NCBI GenBank assembly: GCA_029204225.1
Contig: CM055113.1
Span: forward strand, 22,763,605 to 22,827,604
Direction of reading: 5' to 3'
DNA: 64,000 bases
Source of the DNA: Diphasiastrum complanatum
Taxonomy: Eukaryota; Streptophyta; Lycopodiopsida; Lycopodiales; Lycopodiaceae
Shown here: piece by piece, positions 10,471-25,479 of the stretch
Numbering within the stretch: the first letter of the stretch is position 1
How the letters are laid out: each line of letters begins with the position of its first letter
Notes under the pieces: generated by a model
Database searches by the model: none
What the model saw: only the letters and a program-made list of their open reading frames with translations
What the model was told of the DNA's origin: nothing
Position numbers and translations under genes: made by a program

Positions 10471-13091
10471 TCACTCCTGGTTAGTATGCCCCTCATGGTG
10501 GAATAGAGGTTGCTGGTTTTGCTGTGTCGTTGGTTGTATTAATTGTTGTTGTCGAGAGGGATGTAAGAGTTGCTGCGGAAATTGACTCCGGATGTGCTGT
10601 TGCGGGTACTGTATGTATGGATTGTATGTTTCCATGTTCACAGGCTGCAAAGAAAACAAAATCTTTCAACAACTAAATAACTATGCATTGTATATTTCTT
10701 TATTCCAAGAGCCTAAGTTGCAGAGGAAAAACAATTTGCTGCAAAAAGACAGATTTCAATCGCAAATTTTACTTATTTCGAAAGGAATCAACCTGGCGAT
10801 TAATGAGGGGGCTGTAGGAATCCATCAGATTTGAGTAGGGCAATCGATTGTAGTCATCCGATATTGTTGAGGCTGATTCACACTGAGAGGCTGGATAGGA
10901 AATAAATGGTTGGGCGGAGGTAGCAGCAGCCATGTCTACCTTGCCCAACCCCAACCCCATTCCCATGCCCATCCCCATTGACATATGTGGCAGACGCGGC
11001 ATTTGCAATAGCTGAAGGTGCTGCATTCTGGCTGGAATTAGCATTGGAGGTATGCTCATTCCAGTTCTGATTGACATCATCTGCATAGCCAGATCCAACT
11101 AACCAAGATGCTGAAAGAGAAAGTGACCAAGATTCACAAAAAATACACAATAGCCAGCTGTTGCATCGCCAAATGCCGATTAAGGTAGTTCAAGTTGAGT
11201 AAAACGTAAATGATAAGCTAGAGAGTCTTGGTGGACCAAAAAACAACAGATTAAACCTGAAGCTGAAGCTGAAGCTCTTTCAAGTAATCGATAGCCTCAT
11301 CGAGCATGGAAGCTTTATCTGTCTGTTCCATACAGACTAAATTTAGATCCTGATAATACCTAGTATTTCACGTAATGCAGTCACCTTTAAAACAGTCAAA
11401 ATGTGCGAAAAATCAGTTAAATCCGAAAGGAAATAAGTTAGGAAAATACGAACTTTAATGGAATTAGGTATGAGATCCTGCAAAGCCCTCATCCTTTCAT
11501 TGATTCGATCCCTTCTTCTCTGTATCGTCAAAAAACAGCAAAGGTTAGAGCAATATTGACCTTTCTAAGCGTAACCTGGCTCACTGACTGATTGACTTCA
11601 GCAGCCTGAAACTTATGTTTCGAGAAAGTCCTACACAAGACTGGGTAATCAACAATGTGAATGCTACGCAATATGGAGAAATTTGAATCTCAAACTTTAA
11701 GCAAATGACATCAACCCGTTCTGATAAATTATGCACTTCTGCTGTTCTCCTTCTTTTTAATATTCTCCCACGGCCGCATTCCAACGCAACCTTTTTAACC
11801 TCAATAAATTCATCCTGCGATTTTAAGGGTTAGCCATCTAATCGAATGTCTGTCTTTCAGAAAATTTTCCTCATAAATAAAATCTATATTCCTGAGCAAA
11901 CTCTACGAAATCTCTTCCAAAACTGCACTACTCAACATAAAAACGAACTCACTTCAGATTGCAGATAAACCAACTCACTTCAGATTGACAATCTGCAGAT
12001 TCTTCAATCTCGCGATCGCTGGCTAATTTCCTCTTTCCAGTAGGTGTTGTTGGCTTCTTAGTCGTCTCTCCTCGAACACCATTGTTATGTGCTCTCTCCG
12101 AGGAAGTCTCAGTCAGCTCAGGTGTGTGTAAAGTATCTGAACGATCCTGTACGCTTTTCTTCAGCCCAGCCTGTTCACTTTCTTTGGCGTCCGCGATGTG
12201 ATTCGGATCAATGTACGGAGATTTTGCTTCAAAACTGCAGTCATCTGCTACAGATGTACTCTGAAATTGCTCCTCAAAAGAAGAAATTTCTGGCGAAGGC
12301 TTACTCGACTGCGAGATGCATTGATTTTGAGAAGTACGAGAATTCGTACACTGTAAACCTACAATTTCAGGCTTCGCTTCATTCTTCACAGCGGCAAGTA
12401 CATCAGGCACACATAATTCTATAAGGCTATCCCTTTCAGTACCCCCGTCATCAGACTGTAATTTGAAGTAATTGGCAGGGTTTGAGCTGATCAAACTAAC
12501 ACTGCAAGCGGGGTCAACTTTAGCAATGAACGGGAGAAGTGGAACTTGTGGAGGAGGAACTGTCTCTGGCAATTGTGGCAAGTTAAAAATCGCACCAAAA
12601 GGTTGTGGTTCGGATAGCATCATGCAGGTAGGCATATCCAATTCGTTGACGTTTTGCAAGAAAGTATTAGTGGGAGGGTATTCCGATTTTTGTTTCATTT
12701 CGGTATTCTTGGGAGTAAATGGAGCCAAACTCGTAAGCAATTTTGAGTAAGGTCGCATGCTGGTCCGCACTCCGTTGAAAGCCTCAACCACACCAAGCTG
12801 AGGAATCAAACCCGCCGCTCGACTTGCTCCAAGAGCCATTGCAGCACTTGTACTAGCAACCTTGGTGATTCCAATCTCTGAAGCATGTGGAGACGACCCT
12901 CCTGAAAACTGCACAAGCGAGTCTCTGGAATTCTGCATGCTTGATTCTGGGATTTCCCCAAAAAATTCAGAGCAATATCCTCCTTCAAGCGACTCGTCTA
13001 GGAAGTACTGTGGCCAGGACGTCATTTTGTCCTCGCATCTACAAACTTTGGGATCGTAGTTTATCAAACAATGCTTCCGCAAGAAGGCCTT
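10471..13091 (-). CDS. PIF-type bHLH transcription factor (phytochrome-interacting-factor-like), N-terminal exon not found
   Basis: Six coding exons on the minus strand join in frame: 13091-11979, 11814-11716, 11519-11454, 11322-11257, 11080-10793 and 10644-10471, giving about 601 residues before any missing N-terminal exon. All introns start GT and end AG. The basic region and helix 1, KRRRTAEVHNLSERRRRDR, then MRALQDLIPN, and helix 2, TDKASMLDEAIDYLKELQ, are the PIF signature; the bHLH is split at SER/RRR, IK/TDK and LQ/MM, as in plant PIFs. It should dimerise and bind G-boxes (CACGTG) in the nucleus. The upstream stretch MTSWPQYFLDESLEGGYCSE and the later PHMSMGMGMGMGLGLGKVD tract also fit. 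A Gln-rich tail ends at TGA. The active phytochrome-B-binding motif (ELxxxxGQ) was not found upstream. An in-frame TAG precedes 13091, where AATTAG could be a splice acceptor, so the true start is probably in an upstream exon. Confidence 0.85.
11949..11979 (-). promoter_or_regulatory. duplicated 5' splice site after the large PIF exon
   Basis: On the minus strand the word CAATCTGAAGTGAGTT occurs twice, 26 bases apart, so two equally good GTGAGT donors lie at exon ends 11979 and 11953. Use of the first keeps the frame into the bHLH exon (QSE then DEFIE). Use of the second adds 26 bases, breaks the frame and should give a truncated protein lacking the bHLH. Confidence 0.6.
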
Positions 13092-14480
13092 CTAATTATT
13101 CATGTGGGTTCGAAAGTGACAAAATAAACCATCTTAAAACCCTTCGCTCAAAGGAAAATTCTCTGATAATGTGTCAAGGGCTAATCAATAGAGGATATAC
13201 AATGGATCAGGTAGCTACAACGTTGCCGAAAATGCAGATGGTTGTGCATATCATCTTGTTCTAATGCCTTGTGAGCATCAAGCTTTGAAGTGTGAGGATT
13301 CCGTAAGAACTTGTACATCTGAAAGTGAAAGTTATGTTCTTCTGCCATGCATGTAGATCTTAGTTTAGGCACATACAAGAGCCAAACGGTCTGATGTTCA
13401 ATGACTCTTTCGTAAGAGCAAGAAAGCTTGAGTGCTCTCATCCAGATTAAGATTATAAATAAAAAAGACCATTCGCGGCCTACTTCTGTTGATACAAACG
13501 TTGTCAGTAAGAAATAAGCTATGATTCGAGAACTTCGTCGTTACAGCTATTTATCTAGCTTTACAGAAGGAGATTGCAACTACATGTGCTATATCTAGAA
13601 GAACCTTTCTTATTAGGGTAGCTACAAAAAGAAAGAAGACGGATTGTAAATAAAGAGATGGCAACCTGCAAGCATTTTGGCGGATGATTCTCAATACTAA
13701 GTGGTGAGTTGGTACAGAACTTTGTTTTGCTTCTTGAAATCTCCAATTCCAAGCACAAATCAGGACGTATAAAAGAAACTTAATAAATATAAGCTACTGA
13801 TGGTGAATGAGTAAGCTTCGAAATCTTAAATGTCTTTTGCAAGCCCCGCAACATTTTGTCAATCTAAGCAAACGTGCAAGAAGGCTCTACTCCTAGCTAA
13901 CATCAATTACTCAATATAATGCCTTAATTCATCTTTTGCATTGCAAGTAGTTGAAGATCCGTTAATATGAGAATGGATCTTCAACCGGTAAACCTTCCCT
14001 GCAACACTGAAACCACACATATCTTGTATAATCATGAAATATAAATATTTCTCAAATTCTCGTACAAGCTGGTTCTCATAATAATCTCAACCAAAACTAC
14101 AAAGCCAATTTGCTGGTACTCTCCAAGAACTTGCTTCAAACTAGAGTCTAGCATCAACACGAAGCACATCTACAAGTCTACAATAGAAGCGATTATACAA
14201 TCAAATATCAGTCTGCTTAGCTTCTGAAATTGGAAGAAAATCTACTGTATCGAGCTTAAAAGAAAGGCAAATCAGATATTCACTCACAGACTGCATCCGA
14301 ATTCACAGATTGTGGAGTATCAAAGCGAGGACTCTGGCAGAAATAGGATCATCCATTAACAAATATTATCACGCGATCGATGAACAGGAGTAGATAAAAT
14401 GAAGCAGCAGCAGCTCGAGATTGAAATCGAGATCGAGAGCGAGAGAGAGAGGTCGTATTTTGATGACACACGGAGATCTC
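13092..14480 (-). other. probable leader and upstream region of the PIF-like gene
   Basis: Nothing here translates into a recognisable PIF N terminus. A minus-strand frame at 13441-13181 (86 codons, containing an ATG-led MAEEHNFHFQMYKFL stretch) could be an upstream open reading frame or a divergent first exon. A GA/CT-rich purine tract at 14414-14455 and the words CAGCAGCAGCAGCTCGAG near 14402 look like a 5' untranslated leader, so transcription may start near 14500. Long leaders with upstream frames are common in PIF genes, but the start site is inferred. Confidence 0.35.
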
Positions 14481-16090
14481 AAGTCCCCTACCGTTGGATT
14501 CCACGAATACCGTTCAGATTCCGTGAAGCTCAACCATTTAAAAAAGTCCAAGTGTCAGTATGCCACGTGGCGGAATCCAACCGGTGGGACTCAAAAAATA
14601 TAGTGTGTTAGGCCTATTGGAGGTGGGGGGGGGGCGCTGTAAAGGATTATGTCTCTTTCATGGCGATGATTGGTGGCCTCGAGTGCCATGCCAGTTGGCA
14701 TGGCATCCATTCGCTACTCCAAATAAACTTTTAAAAAGAAAAAAGAGGAGGGGGGGGGGGGGGGGGGGGGGAGGGAGAGATGGGGTTGTCGGGAGAGTAG
14801 AATTAAGATTTTGGTTATTACAATTTTGCTAATTTTTTTATACGAGCCAGGTATCGATAAAACATGGTATATGAATTGCATGTTGGGGGGCCTGTATGAA
14901 CCAAACTGGTTTATCACGGGTGATACAATATGAGGGGAGGCTTCACAATGGGGGTCTCCCTCGATTTGAGGGCCCGCAGTAGGCAGGAGCCGAGGGACGG
15001 CACAAGAATCGGGCGAGACCCCAAGTAAATCCCTGGCCATTATATTTACTTCACGTTTCACTTCTTGTATTACTCATGCCCATGCTTGTCCTACGTTTAC
15101 TGTGTTCTCATGCGTTTTAACTGAAAAGTAACAATTAATGGGGGAGGAATCTCCCAGGCCAAATGATCCCCGATTTCAAAACATGGATCTCCTGACTGTG
15201 AAGATAAAAAAATCTCCAAACAAAAATACTGGCTAGCGATTTATCGAGGTTGGAAGGCCCTCGGTCCGAGGGCCTTCCTTGCACAAAGGGCCCTTGCCCG
15301 AGGGCAGGCCCCCGACCTGATGGAAGGCCCGAGGCCCGGGCCTTCCACTACGTAATGCCAAGAGAGAATGTACATTTTAGAGAGAAAATGAGAAATTCTA
15401 GAGAGAATGGCATATTCATGAGGGGAGAGAAAAGCACATGCATATTATGCCTTTGAAGGTGTCTCAAACTAGAGCACTTGGCATTACGAGTGGGCTATCA
15501 ACATGTGTTGATTATTCTCATATCGTGTGTAAGCTCAAATCGTAATTAAATCACCAGTCCAAATTGAGTTAAGGACCACCATTACCTGGGGCATAATAAT
15601 AAAACCTAATTTTTTTCTACATATATGATTTGTTGTCATTTTCAACCCTCAAAATACGTAGGCCTCACAGATGGATCCTGAAAATACAGAGCCCACATGA
15701 ACTTAAATCTAAAATATGGAGGCCCTCATGTATGGAATCTCGAAAAAATGTAGCCTTCATGGATGGAATTTTTAACGAAATTTTGAAAATAAATAGCCCT
15801 CTCATCGGCCCCACCTATTACTTGAGTGTGTTTGTGGCCCGCACATTCAAAAGCTAGGCTAAGGTTTTGCCAAGTGGCATGTAGTCATTGTTTTGTGGGC
15901 CCCCCATATTCAAAGTCCATTGCTAGGTTTGTGTCATGTGTGACATTATGGACCATATATGTTTGAGAGCCGCACATATCAAACTTATAGGATATTCTTG
16001 TGCCCTAAACCCACATACTAGACCCTATACTTATTTCGTGCCATGTGACATGAAATCATGGACCATAGGTGTTTTTTTGCAACACATTAT
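14481..16090. other. non-coding interval with G-run and GC-rich palindromes
   Basis: No gene recognised. It holds a 22-base run of G at 14750-14771, a second run of nine G near 14626, and two GC-rich palindromes at 15252-15278 and 15322-15346. A repeated AGAGAGAA(A/T) pattern follows at 15362-15430. Several CATGGA/ATGGA words recur at 15650-15770. Confidence 0.5.
15252..15346. repeat. pair of GC-rich palindromes
   Basis: 15252-15278 is a perfect inverted repeat, GGAAGGCCCTCGG and its complement around a single T. 15322-15346 is a second, slightly imperfect palindrome that begins GGAAGGCCCGAGG and ends GGGCCTTCC. The two share their outer arms GGAAGGCCC and GGGCCTTCC. Such pairs can be MITE ends or cruciform-forming sites; no target duplication was seen. 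Confidence 0.6.
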
Positions 16091-16094
16091 GCTT

Positions 16095-16380
16095 GATAAT
16101 GTGTGTTTGTTGGCCATTATAGGAATATAATGGCTATCGCAGCTCAACAAGAGGACTTGTCATAAAATCCCTACAATGTGTCGTGGCGCGACGAGAGTAC
16201 GAGCCACTATATTCATGTAATGGCCAACAAACACACGTTACCATAGCTCAACATCATGACTTGCCATAATATCCCTACAATGTGTCGCAACGAGAGAATG
16301 AGCCACCATATTCCTGTAATGTGGCGCGACGAGAGAACGAGCCACTATATTCCTCTAATGGCCAACAAGCACACATTATC
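16095..16380. mobile_element. MITE-like element with 41-bp terminal inverted repeats
   Basis: Left end 16095-16135 (starts GATAATGTGTGTTTGTTGG) matches the complement of the right end 16340-16380 (ends CCAACAAGCACACATTATC) at 38 of 41 positions. Inside, a related copy of the right end occurs near 16205-16240 (AATGGCCAACAAACACACG), and the words GAGCCACxATATTC and CCCTACAATGTGTCG recur, so the element contains an internal duplication. It is about 286 bp, has no coding capacity, and fits a non-autonomous DNA transposon. The target duplication could not be fixed, so the superfamily is open. Confidence 0.7.
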
Positions 16381-16973
16381 TAGTCTATAATATCTAGGGA
16401 CATCTTATTATTAAACCTTGGATTGAATTATGTTAAAACATCAAAACAAAAGAAAAAGTATCTTAAGAGGATCTATGTCTCGATATTTCAAACATTCCAC
16501 CCTCTTAGTTGGGGACCCTCTAGCATGTAATCTTGTCATGTAAAGCTTATATACCTTTCCAGACTATCCATATTTGAATAACTCTGGGACCTTGTTCTAG
16601 ATATTAAACTATAGTGAAAAAAACATCACTCAGATAGCTTTCCATGTTCCAATAACCTATGCAAGAGGCCGATACCTAAGGGCTAGGACCTTTAGTATTC
16701 ACAGACCACACAAAGCTCTAGTTATCTTTGTTGTGACAGTGTTGAGCTATTGTGACGATTTTCTAAAAGCTGAGGTGTCATTCTCACGTGAGTTTGAGCA
16801 TTAAAATGCATCTTTTATTTTTTGATTAATGAAATGTAGTATTTGTTTTTTTCTTTTTAAGCTTTGTCATCATAGCGGTAAGCTATTGTAATGATTTGCA
16901 AAAAGGTGAGGTGTCACTCCTATTTCAGTATTAGAATCATTTTTTTTTAATTCTTTTAAAATGCAATTTCTTT

Positions 16974-17046
16974 ACCCCATTTAACTTAAAGAATAACATT
17001 GATTATTAAAAAAATAATCAATGTTACCCTTTAAGTTAAATGGGGT
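16974..17046. repeat. near-perfect 34-bp hairpin
   Basis: The arm 16974-17007 (starts ACCCCATTTAACTTAAAG) pairs with 17013-17046 around a five-A loop; only two of 34 positions do not match. It could be a foldback element or the stem of a small-RNA precursor. There is no gene next to it. Confidence 0.8.
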
Positions 17047-20830
<3,784 letters not shown>

Positions 20831-20839
20831 ACTCGCAAT

Positions 20840-21720
20840 AGCTTATTATTGATCACTACGCCTATGGTAGAACAAAGAGAGGAGAAGAAGAAGAATACTC
20901 CTGATGAACAACTTGATTGATTGATTGAAATGAACTAATCTATTGATCTGTTTATAGTTGTTGATGGCACAACTCTAATGGAATGCAACATTATCCACCT
21001 GGAAGGTCCTATGTGGAGCTAAAAGATTGGACGTCAAATATGTAGTGGATAAGACTCCACTATCAAATCTACTAAAATTGTTATTTGGTAACCCTCGACA
21101 ATTGATTCGACATTGTGTCAACAATATGTGTATTTTTGCATATAGTCTCGAAACTTTCGACACTATCTCAATAATGCAAGTAAAATGGTAGAGTAGTTCC
21201 ACATTACAAAATGATTTAAGAAATGAAAACTCCCCCTTAATGTGAACTCATAAAAATCAAGGTGTTGAGTTGAGCATATTGCCAAACTTAGAATGAGGTC
21301 AAATGATAACACTAGTAAATATATCCGTTGTCATGAACTCTATTCTTCAAAATATTATAATGATCTCCCTTTCGAGTAATGTGTCTTGGACAAAATGATA
21401 TTTTATCTCAATGTGCTTGCTTCGGGAATGATACCTGGGACTAACAGATAAATTAATTGTACTCTGATTGTTGCAAAAGATGGAAGTTGCTTGTAAATGA
21501 ATAAGATTGATGTCCGACAAAATATGCCTTAGCCAGATAGGTTCTTTTGCAGCATGTGTGGTGACAATGTATTTGGCCTCTATTGAAGATAAACGGTAGT
21601 CGAATTCAGCTTCTTGTTGTTCCAAGAGGCACGACCTTTGTTGAATACAAAGACATATCCTAATGTCAACTTTCTCCTATCAACATCTCTAGCCCAATCT
21701 GTGTTAAAAAGTGAGATTTG
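20840..21720 (-). mobile_element. copia remnant D: RNase H end, polypurine tract and 3' LTR
   Basis: On the minus strand 21720-21347 gives the copia RNase H: TDWARDVDRRKLTLGYVF, then a shifted frame with YRLSSIEAKYIVTTHAAKE and SRSKHIEIKYHFVQDTL. A purine tract, AAGGGGGAG, follows at about 21240-21232. The LTR is taken to start at TGTAATGTGG (21209) and run left past a TATA-like CTATAAAC and a CT-rich leader typical of copia LTRs. The LTR's far end near 20840 is a guess. The catalytic SSxEAEY motif survives as SSIEAKY, and stops or frame changes make it inactive. Confidence 0.65.
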
Positions 21721-22079
21721 AGGACCTTACAAACATCTACCATGACCTCCATGCATGTGAGTTTGCACAAGATCCATCTATGCTAGATCAACTTGGATTT
21801 GGAAGAGCTATCTAATGCACTGTGAATCAAGACAAGAGCTCAACCACACAAAAAGTTATGTCCATCCAAAGACAAGCAATTTTCTTACGTCCACATGAAA
21901 AAACTAAGTAAAATTCACTATGAGACTCAAAACCAAGCACCTTGCTCTCGGGTATAGAGAGAATAGACCAAAGTGGATTCAAGTAAAAAATTGCATTATC
22001 TCTCAAAAAAGTTGTATGTACATAGAGAGTTCACTTCCATATAATAGTGACTCAAGTTCTTGCAAATCGCATCCTCTAA

Positions 22080-22420
22080 AATGATTGTACCCCATGGATA
22101 CCACCTCTCATAATGATTGGACCTCAAGATTTGCACCACTCTCCATGATTGGGGGGGACCACAAGATTTACATCTCTAAATGTGATTGACCAAGTGATTT
22201 GCACCTCTTAACATGATTAGACCAAATAATCTACACCTCTTAATATGATTGGTCTCATGATCTACACCTCTTAACATGATTGGGCCAAACTTGGCATTGA
22301 GATGTGGATTTGGATGCATACTAGCAAAATAGTGATTCTTAACTTTTGTGACAAGTGTCACCATCTCACTAGAACTCGAGTTGTTCCAATTATCAAGAAT
22401 GATAACATCTCGGCTCAGGC
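22080..22420 (-). repeat. LTR fragment related to the copia F LTR
   Basis: The minus strand shares long stretches with the 5' LTR of copia F at 52860-53100: CTCGAGTTCTAGTGAGAT, AATCCAxATCTCA, and repeated CCAATCATGTTAAG(A/T)GGTG units. Here the unit CCAATCATxTTAAGAGGTG is present four times against three in F. It probably belongs to a partly deleted copia element (perhaps the 5' LTR of D). Confidence 0.6.
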
Positions 22421-22447
22421 TTTGCAAACAATCCTGTGTTCCATGCA

Positions 22448-22653
22448 AGGAGCAAACACATTAAGGTAGCTCATCATTTTGTAAGAGAAAAAGTTATTGG
22501 GAGAGAGATCTCATTGGAGCATTTGGATCTTCAAATTGTGTTGCAGATATTCTCACCAAGCCATTGCTCAAGAATATATTTGTCAAGATGAGGTCTAATC
22601 TTGGCTTAATCTCAAAGTCTATGTTGAATAGGTGGATACATTTTAAGGAGGAG
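22448..22653 (+). pseudogene. copia remnant E: RNase H C terminus
   Basis: Plus-strand pieces read SKHIKVAHHFVREKVIGREI and then, in another frame, ADILTKPLLKNIFVKMRSNLGL, the conserved end of copia pol. A purine tract, TTTTAAGGAGGAG, ends right at the LTR start at 22654. Everything upstream in this element is missing. Confidence 0.75.
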
Positions 22654-23380
22654 TGTGAAGAATGGTAAAAAATATCTTCCTATCTTGACTTTGGGGGCTA
22701 TGCTCACCTTATTTCTTTTGTATATTTTATTGTACATAGAGGTATGTGAATTGAGAACATAACCTTCTTAGAATAGGTTGAGTTTGAGTTAGGTAGGTTC
22801 ATTTATGATGTCATGAAAAAGTTTAGATAACATGCATATTCATTCAGAGTGCATGCAAGCAACATGAAATCAGTGCATGCAACATGCAAACCAAGTTACA
22901 TGATCTACACATGTCTAGGTAATTTTGAGAGTTGACATGCAGTACATGCAATATCCATGCATGCAGTTTTACATGTGGATCTATCATAGTTGAGTTAACT
23001 AAATGAAGTGGACTTTCCATGCAACTCCACTATAGGAATTCAAGCCTCTTTGATGTAGGGAAACTTTGGCTTGTTTTGCCATATTGTGAATATTGAGATC
23101 TTGGTGATTTTGGCTCATTCTCTCTCTACTTGAGTTTTTGGTGTTGATTTTCTTTCTCTACCCAAGAACAGGCTGTTTTCTCCATAGTGAGCACTCAGAA
23201 TATTTTCGATATCTATCTCTCATATTAAGGAGTTAGTTTTTTCAGTTTGTTGTATGCCATTGTGCTCTTACCTTGGATATTTCAAGTAATTTGTTCATTG
23301 ATCATTCTTGTGCAATCACAACACCTCATAAAGATCTTGTAAGGTGTGTGGTGAAGTTCACACATGCTAAAAACTTCACA
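22654..23380 (+). repeat. 3' LTR of copia remnant E
   Basis: The 727-bp stretch starts TGTGAAG and ends CTTCACA, a 7-bp inverted terminal match, and follows a polypurine tract, as a 3' LTR should. Inside it there is an ATGCA-rich section (22830-22960) with the word GCATGCA repeated many times. The remnant's matching 5' LTR is not in the window. The gypsy remnant begins directly after it. Confidence 0.75.
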
Positions 23381-23399
23381 ACAACATCACACTGCTAAT

Positions 23400-24237
23400 G
23401 AGTGCCCTCAACTACGAAATCATTTTCCGTTAGCACCCAGACCCATGTATCGAGTATACTGCCCCTACCCTCCACAACAGTCCATTCCATGACCAAGGGT
23501 ATCCCAACCACGACCAGCTGCACCAAATCAGTACCAACCACATCAATAGTTTGTCATCAACCAACCCGCTCCACAACAAGTTGTCCACTATCTTGATCCC
23601 AATACCATCGATCCAGCAACATATTATGTGGAAGACACTACTCAACCGAGGTACACCACTGAGACTGTTGTTTAGTATACATATGATCCTAATGCTCAAG
23701 CGGTTGACCCATGATCCTAACCAAGCTGTGTTTGCCACGCATCAACTTCCAGCAATACGAGGATGTTTTATCTGCGCAGGTAAACACCCTAGTATTCGCT
23801 GCCCCCAATAAACTTTGCTTTCCTCCAGCTTGTGAAAATTGTGGGATTGAACACCACGTGAAGGACTGTCCATCTCGATCTAAACCAGCTGCTCATGTCT
23901 GTTCCGTGTAAGTAGAAACATTGCCAGTCGAAACTCATCTAGCATGGGTCTTTACTCGTGCACAAACCCAATGCCAAGCCCCTACACTTGCACCCACCAG
24001 CCAACCCCAACAACTTAATGTCCCTCCTAGTGAAGATTTGACACCTATTGTCTATCCTCACCCATCTGAATTAATTAGGCTGCATCACCAGTATCGACAA
24101 CAAATTTGCAATGTAGATCAACATTCTTCCACCTCCCAAAAAGTACCTCACAAGCCTTTTGAAACCAAACTTGAAGGCACTAAAGTCTGGGGGGATTTAT
24201 TGCAAGCCAATGTGACTCTCCCTTTCCATGTTCTCTA
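23400..24237 (+). pseudogene. gypsy gag C-terminal part with two zinc knuckles
   Basis: The frame is broken by several stops. Near 23768-23810 the words CFICAGKHPSIRC form one CCHC-type knuckle and near 23830-23870 CENCGIEHHVKDC forms a second; both bind nucleic acid in gag. Pro/Gln-rich stretches around them (NQPAPQQVVHYLDP and a 24000-24100 region with many P and Q) are common in gag linkers. The N-terminal part of gag is missing. Confidence 0.65.
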
Positions 24238-24239
24238 GA

Positions 24240-24640
24240 GGTATGTGGGAAAATGGAAACAACAAATCCAAGCCACTGACACCACCACCCTTGACAAATT
24301 GCCCGAAATGCCATTACATATGACAAATCCACTCAATGAACGGGGCAACATCAAGATTCCAGCAACCCATCGCCAATCCCGCGAAGTCCTAGCTGTACTG
24401 GATGGTGTAGGATAGCTGCACTAGATGGTGTAGGATAGTTGTACTGGATGGTGTAGAATGGCTGATCAAAGTGTGATCCAACCTATTGGTTTCCTTCCAA
24501 AAGTGCTCATCAAACTAGGAGGTCTGAAATTTTCTATAGACCTAATCGTACTCGATCTTCCTAGCAATGCCTATTCCTATGAGCTACTACTTGGTCGCCC
24601 ATGGCTCACTAATGCAAGAGTCATGACTGGAGCAAAGGCC
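24240..24640 (+). pseudogene. gypsy aspartic protease with a tandem triplication in its active-site region
   Basis: The family pattern ends with the conserved YELLLGRPWL near 24575-24604. The active-site area should read (V/L)(L/V)DxG; here REVLAVLDGV occurs and the DNA for it is repeated three times in a 23-base unit (about 24390-24460), which inserts stops. IKLGGLKFSIDLIVLD is the usual middle strand. The protease cannot be functional in this state. Confidence 0.6.
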
Positions 24641-24849
24641 GAGTCACCTTTGGGGATAGAGACAGCTCTGTCACCATCGATTCATCTGGCAAACTCAAAT
24701 CCGCACGGTTTCACGATGAGGGATCTTCTACTACTAATTCAGTGTTTGAGCCATACCATTCCACCCACAAAGAAGGTCATTATGTTGAATCCACTGATAT
24801 CATAAACTGGAGCCACAGTTTAGCTACCATTGATTGTGTGAATGCCGAT

Positions 24850-25400
24850 TCTTGTGCTCAACATCAAGCTGATTGTATCTATACTGCCCTGACTGATAAC
24901 GGAGATGAGGCTTACTCCTTCTTAGATGGCTTTAGCGGATATAATATGATCCAAATTGCTGAAGAAGATCAACATAAATTTGCTTTTGCCACAGAATGGG
25001 AAACCTTCTATTAGAAAGTCATGCCCTTTGGAATCTGTAATGTCCCTAGCACCTTCCAACGTGTTATGCAAGCCGTCTTTTCTCAACAGATGGGCGACAC
25101 CCTAGAAGTTTACTTGGATGATTTAGATGCACATTCAGAAGAATCATGACATCTATCTGTGCTTGAATGATTCGGCATCTCCCTGAAACCTGAAAAATGC
25201 CAGATCTGAGTAGCACATGATAATGTGTTAGGCCACATCATTTCAAAAAATGGCATCGCAACTGACCCAGAAAAGATTCTCATCATTCAAAATCTACCGG
25301 AACCACGTACCATTCGCAAAGTGTATGCTTTCCTTGGCCACGCCAACTACTATCAATGCTTTATTTTCAACTTCGCTAATAAAGTACGATTAATCTACAA
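24850..25400 (+). pseudogene. gypsy reverse transcriptase
   Basis: Pieces in frame read SFLDGFSGYNMIQIAEEDQ and KFAFATEW, then after a stop VMPFGICNVPSTFQRVM and the catalytic VYLDD (YLDD at about 25111-25122). After a further break, LGHIISKNGIATDPEK and FLGHANYYQCFI give the thumb. The N-terminal part before the palm is missing. The catalytic aspartates survive although the frame is broken by at least three stops. Confidence 0.8.
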
Positions 25401-25479
25401 AGTAGTTGTTGCCCCCAAATGGACTGATGAACAACACATTGTATTCAATCAACTCAAAGAAGCCCTTATCAATGCACCT

